A stretch of DNA of 39,959 bases, from the NCBI GenBank assembly GCA_946403315.1, contig CAMIZK010000008.1, positions 1-39,959 of the forward strand, read 5' to 3'. The notes beneath the pieces are model-generated. The model made no database searches. It was given only the letters and a program-made list of their open reading frames with translations, and was not told the origin of the DNA. A program made the translations under genes and the position numbers. Positions 36,601 through 39,959 of this stretch are shown one piece after another. This stretch comes from an uncultured Bacteroidales bacterium. Its GTDB lineage: Bacteria; Bacteroidota; Bacteroidia; Bacteroidales; Paludibacteraceae. Position 1 is the stretch's first letter. Each line of letters opens with the position of its first letter.

Positions 36601-38560
36601 ATACGGTAACAATCGAGTCGCAACCCAAGGATGAGGTGTATTTGATCTCATACTCGTGGATATCCTCATAGATAATTTGATCGCGGTAAACTGCCGGGAA
36701 ATGGGTGAAAGTCACGCGCTCCGATGTAGCAAAGGTCGGATTGACTGTCAGATGAAGGATATATACCGAATCAGGATCAACCGTACCGTTAACCGTGTAA
36801 TCCCCGGTATTGAAATACTTCTCTCCGGTCTTTTCCCACTCATAGTAATCGCCTTGGCATATAGCTGCGTTGTACGAACGGATGTTCGTCACAGGAGCCG
36901 CTTCCCGCAAGCCCACACCTAAGGTATAGATACTGTCGCAACCGAATGATGTCACATGCCGCTCTTCGTATTGACCATCATGCGTGATGGTCTGACCGCG
37001 CCATATAGTGGTCTCACCCGGATAGATGGAAATCGTATCATGGTGATGGAATGCGATGCCTTTGGATAATATAGTCGTTACAATCGAGTCGCAGGCATAC
37101 TGAACCGATGTGAGCGTGTCAACGAGAATGCTTGATTCTGTGTATGTTATACCATCCCATAGAATCGAACCGCAGAACGGTATCGTACGAGTGGAGCGTA
37201 CAATTGGCTTCACGGTCAGGATCAATTCATAGATACTGTCTTGATCGGCTGCCGTGCGAAGTCGATCGAAATAATGGAGAGTTTGACCGATACCTTGCCG
37301 GTTGAGATTGTTCAAACCGTGCCATTGGAATGGCTCGTTCTCGCATATCGTCACCTCTTCGATGAAATGATAACTCGTCTCATCACGGGTCAACTCCAAA
37401 CGCCAGATATCATTACATCCTGTTTCGCTGTTCTTCGTCGTGTATTCATACGTACCCGGATCATAGATCGTATCTATGTGTAGCACTCCGTCTAATGAAT
37501 ACTGCCAGTAGTAAGGATGAGTCGCATCCAGCAAACCGGTCTGCAAGTGTAGGGTAGAGGGGTTCTTTTGTATCGTGATCTTATATACTGTGTCGCAACT
37601 AATCTTGTTGTAATAAGTTCCCCCTTCGCTATAGGTCACGCCGTTGAACGTCACCGATTCACCGTCACAGATCCGATATTGCAGCGGCAATTCCTGTAAT
37701 GGTCTGAATGATAAGTCAATACGGTATATCACGTGATCTCCGTTACTGCGTGTCCCTGGCATCGAATAAATACCGGTCTGACTCTGCGTGATGCCGTTCC
37801 AGGTATAAATCTCACCCGGACATGCAATCACAACCGTGTCAATCGTATCTACATGATAAACCGTCAGAACCAAACGATTGAGAGAGTCGCAACCGAAACG
37901 ATCAACGTACGACTGTTCATATACGCCGCTCGTACGGTACTCTTCTCCATTCCAGGTGTATGCGCTACCTTCCGGAATGCGTATGTTCTTCTCCGTCGTA
38001 TCAGGAAGGTGACCAATCATGTTAAGGATGGTAACCGAGTCGTAGTCCTGAAAATGGATACTGTCGCGATAGATACCTCCGGCTGTGATGACTTGACCAT
38101 TCCAACTCTTGCTGTCTCCAATACATAGCGTATCACGCACCTGTACCTCAACACGCTCGCGGACACGGACACGGAGAATACTGTCGCAGCCTTCCTGGGA
38201 CTTGTACACTTTCTCGTAGAATCCGGCTCCCGTGATGCTGATACCGTACCAATCGAACGGAGCACCCCCGCGCTCTATCGTTCGCTCCGGCTCCCAGCGG
38301 AGATAAGTCGGATACACATTCACCCGGTGCGTGTTCACCACTGTGTCTAACACAGGCGGCGTGGCAGACGCAACAAGAATGGTGTCATACAGCGTCGTGT
38401 CGCTATATACCACCGTTTGACGAGTGTCCATAACAAGGGTGTCCCCCGGACAAATCTTGTGTTCTACCGGCGTGCTGTATGTGATAGAAGCCTCACCGGT
38501 ACTCACTGCTGCTACTGTCAGTAGCAGACAACTCAAAAATCTATAGAGATGTTTTTTCAT
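24626..38560 (-). CDS. Giant modular secreted protein (4,644 aa) with T9SS type A sorting domain
   Basis: I start it at ATG 38560 (MKKHLYRFLSCLLLTVAAVSTGEAS, a signal peptide); the track start at 38566 is a TTG. Almost the whole protein is made of roughly eighty modules of 50-60 residues. The pattern is ICxGDxYxWxGxxYxxxGxYxDTxxxxxGCDSIxxLxLTV, usually with two cysteines each (IC and GCDS). Higher-order repeats are nested within it: an 11-module, ~574-residue block in about three tandem copies, then ~172-residue and 159-residue blocks. A non-repeat C-terminal region follows, then a T9SS type A domain (IQVYPNNAPR, YAIYSFTGMLIGNG, NGIYFIRT, TDKILIY). Function is unknown; a surface fibre or adhesin is the likely class. 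It is cotranscribed behind an outer-membrane barrel gene. Confidence 0.93.
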   Translation of the reverse strand: MKKHLYRFLSCLLLTVAAVSTGEASITYSTPVEHKICPGDTLVMDTRQTVVYSDTTLYDTILVASATPPVLDTVVNTHRVNVYPTYLRWEPERTIERGGAPFDWYGISITGAGFYEKVYKSQEGCDSILRVRVRERVEVQVRDTLCIGDSKSWNGQVITAGGIYRDSIHFQDYDSVTILNMIGHLPDTTEKNIRIPEGSAYTWNGEEYRTSGVYEQSYVDRFGCDSLNRLVLTVYHVDTIDTVVIACPGEIYTWNGITQSQTGIYSMPGTRSNGDHVIYRIDLSFRPLQELPLQYRICDGESVTFNGVTYSEGGTYYNKISCDTVYKITIQKNPSTLHLQTGLLDATHPYYWQYSLDGVLHIDTIYDPGTYEYTTKNSETGCNDIWRLELTRDETSYHFIEEVTICENEPFQWHGLNNLNRQGIGQTLHYFDRLRTAADQDSIYELILTVKPIVRSTRTIPFCGSILWDGITYTESSILVDTLTSVQYACDSIVTTILSKGIAFHHHDTISIYPGETTIWRGQTITHDGQYEERHVTSFGCDSIYTLGVGLREAAPVTNIRSYNAAICQGDYYEWEKTGEKYFNTGDYTVNGTVDPDSVYILHLTVNPTFATSERVTFTHFPAVYRDQIIYEDIHEYEIKYTSSLGCDSIVTVYVDREVIRDEISATICPGETYTWRGHEYKEAYRYVETEKGADGKDSVEHILNLSVRYIPETRITKNICEGSSYTFADQVLTEKGVYRYTFREEGCDSVVVLSLNVLKADTNTFVHHMNKGDSYVWNGDTYWEAGTYYDRQINRFGCDSINVLELTINHVDTIDTTVVICPNEIPFRWHGIVASQTGQYTAGERQENGSYNFYRLHLTVRELVRIDTTFTICDDQNITFNGKTYSESGRFFDYLSCDTLMEVIITKHPQQVYATTASLGNSHGYTWTYWDNGVEKTETFNQPGTYEFESPNTTTGCSELWRLILTKNETEYHFVEDITICENEEFSWRGQSGLNHQGIGATSIYYDTYTTRSGKDSIYQLNLTVNPLKRSTETIPFCESYTLSGKNYTTTTTIVDTLKTLYGCDSIVTTVLLKGNAFHRHDTATIVPGETLYWRGQAIINSGLYKDAYTSVNGCDSIYTIGVGMEEAAPQMNIRTWNEMICEGDTYTWRGKDYFNTGTYVDTVYVGNTYEVDSLYVLNLTVNPVYRWSERITFTHFPANYRNHTFNGPETIDIRYASTQGCDSILTLSVDWEVIRDEVTEVICPGETFVWRGNTYSAASRYTEIETGSQGQDSIEHILNLIVRYIPDTYITQTICNGSSYTFGDRMLTESGNYTYTFHTTCDSTVHLSLNVLSVDTNKFVHRMNDGESYTWNGNVYHGTGTYFYYGTNRFGCDSVAVLELTVNKVDTIDSIATICPSTTLNWHGISASQSGDYYSSEQQADGSYNYYRLHLTVLELQQIDTTFTICDDEQVTFNGVTYTEAGHYDNYLTCDTLIRVHINKHPQRVYETRGTLGGEHGYTWTYWDNGVQKTENFNAVGTYEFESPNAETGCSEIWRLILSKDEEEYHFEEWATVCQGEPFVWHGHAGWSNQHVGETTDYTHTYQTRNGKDSTYTLHLTVNPVEHTYRTITFCGETTYKGQLYTSSTQVVDTFTAANGCDSIVTINLDKVNAYIFDESHDLPQGEIYMWHGQPIGTDGVYYDSYKTIYGCDSIYRLTVNIIPASPQVNQYTDNWSLCKGDTVEWRGKQIWLEGTHIDTVWTDGHTKVDSIFVLNISINPSYKDTIVRHMYTCSEGAAIYYQGKVYNEDTTVISNLKTIHGCDSIVKVYMHFNTATFLERSDTIVDTELPYTWTYQLPDPLRADTVLTTSGTYHHFTTSEGGCTNEERMTLVVRPTYLYELDTTVCETSLPFVWRGLSLQHTIGEMKQYEDHLTSVFGTDSIYRVNLTIVEAPRRTERIEICENKDTIINGKSYFDPVLYPVGVVFHDTAYKHSAGNECDSIIYYEITKTPQRHIVETRIMHEGETIDWRGETITELVTKTYTQETEIDPATGCEMIYQLRVIAERKDVVSICALDTPYVWGINGENYYSTGLYTDTVFDAEHFITDYRSLDLTVQIPVDTVKVLRGCQPEGVTWNGVTYLSDTIFRDTLQTCDTLYTVKIQVDTTYTIEIVDTICEQALPYILGRQNPDTIWSEVVRYPHTDKTACGCDSTVYLTLRIIPELTKNDSTFVCEDYLTSGGDVVLGNLTDPWFEHRENGRYSGTWQGKWTGIHYTNDTIVYNCDSSYFHHIIVRPHQALIPEKTYALCKGDSVQLFWPHDTTWIKAPGVYYDTVPTISAWMDTKHNTVIHNDRAYECDSITKWTVVYADTLHEHLYAHIHQGETYVFNDSVLSTTGVYDSIGDYVSAMDSAHHFCKAVYTLHLTVDPTYSYQDTIEICHIANREYTYTFNDDLEEHFAIKFQTPDQDSALLHFTDSTKHLSYGFYDHFYDLVVYYRQQYETHLFDTICNNGYRYWNEHHKDGSRTTRTLHNTGTYFDTVPATNMCDSVIILHLYVREPVQTKHFTATVTDREIPYLWSHTWKQADGTDTTHVDSLWVNGDYEYTMPNRFGCDSVVTMNFTVHYTHVFRDTIDVCAPIETTHTHFWNTGYEQTFTVPNADDTISYADTLITYYPLDSIYVLFVNYKAQTITYLDQNLCYGDSLQFGLSRAHQPRFLKQSGVYRDTLVRTENGCDSIIELRLNVLPRYINDSTRHISTADTPYIWTHVQNGTIIRRDTLHAPGDYSFTYYSKFGCDSIDSLHLFFHQNYLYRDTVQLCQSETPYTWGSKTDIYHTGEYIQNFRTADGEADSTCVRFVRVMPVKYDTITATICEGDSLRFGLTKSGQPRFLTLTGLYNDTLTTVHGCDSIITLSLNFYPKFLKHRQVDIADVDTPYVWEHKSKSGATFKSDTLYAAGEYRFVFESAFGCDSIDSLSLRVHATYQYHDTVSICYNETPYTWYNEDRTKIYKKDIYETGSYTAYLQTQDGYDSTLIRYVHVLPVYHDTVRHSMCEGSDYWFNGVRYSQGGTYVDTLRSTAGCDSIVSLFLTVNKPIYVRIPVDIYEGESYTFFGETYTTSGTYRHYGQTAEGCDSIAELFLNVHKAIDTTVIVCNGELPYIWTNKWTGEVKPLYNAGIYRNDTSYVNGERTFYTIQLIVNEAKYDTIRATICSTDSYQFNGIALTESGIYENTVKGSNGCDSTTTLFLTVNQPYYNYIERHIIEGQSTSVMGLTFDKDTLHTIKGYTPDGCDSITDIKVVVHPMVDTTVVVCANDLPYQWVNKWNGQITPLYAAGIYRNDTTYDAEGRQLFYGLQLIVHEPVVVINHAAICEGSSYLFNGLHLTEAGIYHDTLQKKDGCDSIVELHLTINKPYFSTRTEHIFEGDTIYFYGDTLYTSGTYTHYARTPEECDSTSVLQVVVHPLVDTTVTVCKTELPYLWVNKWNGKVTPLYASGIYRNDTSFVNGERMFYGLRLVVNEPTDTTIYREICEGDLYNFNNRFLGVSGEYRDTIKNGNGCDSVVILHLNVLQKYYHSIERSIYEGDTVMFQGVPYSTAGIYPVRFTSSFGCDSIVELRLTVNRLFDDSVSVCANELPLVWRGKTIYESGIYRDSVVNTEGKLSTIGLKVTVLPTSRLEEPIVATICEGDFYQFDNRMLTESGTYYDTLTAVNGCDSIVMLSLQVQPINHQTETRTIFAGDTVMFHGDTCMTSGIYTYTSQNSNGCVDTYQLILTVLKDFKIDTTAYVCSNELPFVWHGYEYSETGDYALPTAWTDSSRVVTTLHLFVRETEYVEENINLCFGNTFIINGDTIRESCSYYDTVPAENGCDRVTRYIISVQPIFEKWDTVYISDQDTYTFCPDATTGVPRVLDKTGDYECISKTDYGCDVIHHLHLEVHPSYHFTEYLDLCAPDTIEWHGQKIYAEGKAQVNPYLTRYGDNVEKHYFDRYLTTYGFDSIYELVVTNHPSFYTYEQHLIKELDQEGTYIHGIHITKLDTIYRDTLKTAYGCDSIFQIAVNTKRTITVERTKYICDDGNGYNFYGQIITKTGKYSAVVSGGAESSFDTIVNLTLIVNPISMTKTRIVITDEDVPYIHNGKYYDDTKIGMPQWDQTSQKWIPDVATTIIEDNYLNQYGCDSINLLEFVVTTHYSDWNQIPLCTGSQLIIDKDTIRTAGYYTFVRRSTVTNRMDSLYRIEVYEAPTYEMPAVTKTICEGDTVEFGGEKFYKNGEHRVKLKSVDGCDSIVTLNLTVYPVFRMDTTVRLLPEELPYTWENRKYYNSGDYERSWQIGKCDSTRVLHLIVITPDTTEYTLCDNEPEFRWSFNNKLYSQPGVYTDTIRDSNDKVYAIGVLHLSVASSITTISTEKIGYIPEKALTFDINFTVDQIGEMTYDLLFDNAAKQVGFKNSYNNPIRRKGMAQVNIPQPSDVSQCYPEQQCGVRPGNYTVTLLIHNRCNDIQSDPLEFQIRYPSWIIEQNWDDVVAPLSTYCNCGYEFDDIRWQIGEGAIVTYQHDYLYTKELAEDDKVTMWAKRKGINEELIPTHPITIQKPDLPFADYPTVSNPIQVYPNNAPRQMPIVNVDAPHGGQYAIYSFTGMLIGNGELEEGIMQLTLPEVNGIYFIRTMYGEQSQTDKILIY
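27300..29330 (-). repeat. ~478-bp tandem super-repeats within the giant gene
   Basis: The segment VDTTVxVCxxELPYxWxNKW recurs at about 29210, 28733 and 28252, and more weakly near 27770 and 27300. The unit is about 159 residues (three modules). This is a different multiplication from the 1.72-kb block upstream in the same gene. Confidence 0.75.
32800..37985 (-). repeat. ~1.72-kb tandem super-repeats within the giant gene
   Basis: Equivalent segments recur near 37970, 36250 and 34520 (IPEGSAYTW / MNKGDSYVW / MNDGESYTW), so the period is about 1,720-1,730 nt. Each copy contains some eleven modules in the same order. The third copy decays toward its 3' end. Copies differ at many positions, so this is old duplication, not an assembly collapse. 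Confidence 0.8.
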
Positions 38561-38607
38561 ATCCAATTTCCAATATCCAATTTCTAATAGCCATTCGCCA
38601 TTCGCCC
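38561..38607 (-). repeat. Heptanucleotide array filling the barrel-giant gene gap
   Basis: From the barrel stop the minus strand reads GGGCGAA, TGGCGAA, TGGCTAT, TAGAAAT, TGGATAT, TGGAAAT, TGGAT, then the ATG of the giant gene. The unit sequence drifts from GGCGAA to GGAAAT type while keeping the 7-nt phase. Confidence 0.92.
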
Positions 38608-39576
38608 TTAATTATAGCACATACATCCGTGGTGGAATCCTACTCGAGCCGTACGGCTGCCACCAATCATATATGTCAACTTCACACCGGTAAAGAACGG
38701 TACGGTGCGTGTTGGCTCTGCAAACGTGTTTAGATACGGATTGACTTCTACTTTTCGCGCGTCATACTCGTTAGGCATAACTTCCGTCGTGTATCTCGTC
38801 TTCCATATCGCGTTTGGATCTTGGGTTCGTAACTGATTGTTCAAACCGTACTCCACGTAGAAACTTAACTTCAGCACATTACATACACGGCTCCGGGTCG
38901 GAACGGAGGAAAGAAGATCGTAACCAATCTCACCGATAAGACTTACGCCAACATTTAACTTATTATCCAGTTTGTTGTCAAAATCGTAATCCGTGTAACC
39001 ACGGTCTGGCATATCCACAAACGTAACGTCGTAGTAATGGTTGGTCGCACTCAGGTTGTACGTTCCGTATGAATGGGTTTGAGGATGGATGGCATAACTT
39101 ACTTTCAATCCTCCGCCTACATGAAATCCTTTCACGTAATAACCTACCAACATGGGTACGTCTATGTAGTTCCATTTTATCTCATCCGTCTGGTTTACTC
39201 GATAATGGAACGTGGTCGCATGACCTTGAGTGTCTTGCCCCTCGTGGTTATCTGTGTACGGATCTACTACTAACTTCGAGCGGTGAAAACTCATCTGCAG
39301 ACCTACGTTCACCCATAATCCGCTGTTTCGGAACTCGTAACCCAATCCTACCGTACCGCCTACATTGCCGTACGGCATCGCATTCGCTACACTCGTCTGA
39401 AGCATCGAGTAACCGACACTTCCGCTGATGTAACCGAAATGGAAATCATCCCCTCCCTCAAAAGGATTATGGTGACGACGGAAACTTTGACTGCTTGCCG
39501 ATAAACAAATCATCACTGCTATCGATAGCAGCATAACTCGTTTGACTGAATGAATAACGTTCTTTTTTTCTATCAT
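38608..39576 (-). CDS. Outer-membrane beta-barrel protein (PorT/OMP_b-brl_2-like)
   Basis: This 322-residue protein is predicted to form a small outer-membrane barrel. Signal peptide MIEKKNVIHSVKRVMLLSIAVMICLSASSQ, then alternating amphipathic strands: FGYISGSVGYSML, GTVGLGYEFRNSGLWVNVGLQMSF, and WNYIDVPMLVGYYVKGFHVGGGLKVSYAI, which is the typical pattern of PF13568-type barrels. LSLIGEIGYDLL-like and FFTGVKLTYMIG strands follow. The C-terminus ends GFHHGCMCYN, with two cysteines and no terminal aromatic. It is immediately upstream of the giant T9SS cargo, 47 bp apart, suggesting a dedicated anchor or export partner in the manner of SprF-SprB; however, it does not resemble PorP/SprF to my eye. 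Confidence 0.82.
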   Translation of the reverse strand: MIEKKNVIHSVKRVMLLSIAVMICLSASSQSFRRHHNPFEGGDDFHFGYISGSVGYSMLQTSVANAMPYGNVGGTVGLGYEFRNSGLWVNVGLQMSFHRSKLVVDPYTDNHEGQDTQGHATTFHYRVNQTDEIKWNYIDVPMLVGYYVKGFHVGGGLKVSYAIHPQTHSYGTYNLSATNHYYDVTFVDMPDRGYTDYDFDNKLDNKLNVGVSLIGEIGYDLLSSVPTRSRVCNVLKLSFYVEYGLNNQLRTQDPNAIWKTRYTTEVMPNEYDARKVEVNPYLNTFAEPTRTVPFFTGVKLTYMIGGSRTARVGFHHGCMCYN

Positions 39577-39654
39577 ACGTGTGTGTATATTATTCTATAT
39601 TTATTTCCATGCGCATTCGCAGGTATATGCAAGCGCACGCATACAAAAAGTTCG

Positions 39655-39686
39655 CAAAGATACAGCTTTTTTACCATATATAAAAA
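39655..39686 (-). promoter_or_regulatory. Candidate promoter for the barrel-giant operon
   Basis: Minus-strand -7 TATCTTTG (39662-39655) is clear. The -33 position 20 nt upstream is a degenerate TTTT. Confidence 0.55.
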
Positions 39687-39711
39687 TTTTTTGCAAAAAA
39701 AGTGAAAAAAA

Positions 39712-39743
39712 TTTGCATATTTCAAAAAAAAGCAGTACCTTTG
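39712..39743 (+). promoter_or_regulatory. Bacteroidetes-type promoter for tRNA-His
   Basis: TTTG, 20 nt, TACCTTTG. The 140-nt leader before the tRNA is unusually long. Confidence 0.75.
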
Positions 39744-39787
39744 CACCCGCTTTCTGAAAATGAGGGTTGGACGGAGTCCTTCGGGGC

Positions 39788-39882
39788 CCCCGAAAATTTT
39801 AATTTTTGGGGAGAGCGAGAACACGGCGAAAATTCCTATGAGCGACGAGGTCGCGATTCGTATTGAGCCGTAGATCGCGCGA
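39788..39882 (+). other. Structured leader upstream of tRNA-His
   Basis: CCCCGAAAA pairs with TTTTTGGGG (39788-39811; one G-T pair). Further on, GCGAC-GAG-GTCGC (39842-39854) competes with a longer pairing of CGCGAT (39852-39857) and ATCGCG (39874-39879). I see no reading frame. It could be a processing leader or a switch; only structure is visible. The whole 307-bp gap from 39577 holds this leader and two promoters. Confidence 0.5.
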
Positions 39883-39883
39883 T

Positions 39884-39937
39884 GGTGGTCATAGCTCAGT
39901 TGGCAGAGCATCGGATTGTGGTTCCGAGTGTCGTGGG
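39884..39937 (+). tRNA. tRNA-His (GTG), 3' part missing
   Basis: The sequence begins GGTGGTCATAGCTCAGTTGG with the extra G-1 typical of histidine tRNA. The D arm is intact. The anticodon arm TCGGA-TTGTGGT-TCCGA has anticodon GTG, and the 5' half of the T stem (GTGGG) follows. The expected TTCGA loop, closing strand and acceptor 3' half are absent: after 39937 the sequence is GAGCTTAAGACAAAAAC and the window ends. A broken gene, local rearrangement or contig-end chimera are all possible. Confidence 0.8.
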
Positions 39938-39959
39938 GAGCTTAAGACAAAAACTCTAA

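Noticed and set aside
27300-38000. Regular spacing of short identical DNA words, considered as CRISPR
   Set aside because: The words encode GCDSI and ICEGD protein motifs, vary by synonymous change, and lie in one continuous frame; no cas genes.
38560-38566. TTG start for the giant gene as given in the ORF track
   Set aside because: It lies in the repeat array; the ATG two codons downstream begins a clean signal peptide.

Overview
The window reads as chromosomal DNA of a Bacteroidota bacterium, most likely an uncultured gut-type Bacteroidales (the family-level placement is inference). The evidence is SusC/SusD pairs, lipoproteins with Bacteroidetes-type signals, a type IX secretion (T9SS) C-terminal domain, and promoters of the -33 TTTG / -7 TAnnTTTG type instead of sigma70 boxes. 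Neither end is a clean boundary: rimO runs off the left edge, and a tRNA-His loses its 3' end at the right edge.

Layout, left to right. (1) Minus strand: recQ then the start of rimO. (2) Plus strand, 3.0-11.8 kb: MFS sugar transporter, small lipoprotein, SusC, SusD and a SusE/F-like secreted protein, ending at a terminator. (3) Minus strand, 16.7-12.0 kb: galK, galM and a GH2 beta-galactosidase lipoprotein. (4) Plus: a membrane protein of unknown role. (5) Minus strand, 20.7-17.5 kb: GH53 endo-galactanase, an orphan FecCD/BtuC-type permease and panB. (6) Plus: a lipoprotein with a cationic tail, then nrdD-nrdG. (7) Minus strand, 39.6-24.6 kb: an outer-membrane beta-barrel followed by a 4,644-residue modular T9SS cargo protein. 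(8) Plus: promoter, structured leader and incomplete tRNA-His.

Regions 2, 3 and 5 together make a beta-1,4-galactan/galactoside utilisation locus. GH53 would cut galactan outside the cell, SusC/D and the SusE/F-like protein would bind and import oligosaccharides, the GH2 enzyme would release galactose, the MFS transporter would bring sugar across the inner membrane, and GalM/GalK would start the Leloir pathway. No regulator, galT or galE is in the window.

The most unusual signal is not a gene. Short tandem arrays with a strict 7-nt period but different sequences fill stop-to-start gaps between co-directional genes (rimO, GH2, galM, panB, nrdG and the giant gene), often with the ATG inside the last unit. 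Related arrays sit inside the GH2 and permease reading frames. A second class couples an inverted repeat to an 11-nt-period array at two sites with shared sequence, and perhaps a third. Two divergent intergenic regions also carry head-to-head promoters whose -33 boxes meet in one near-identical palindrome.
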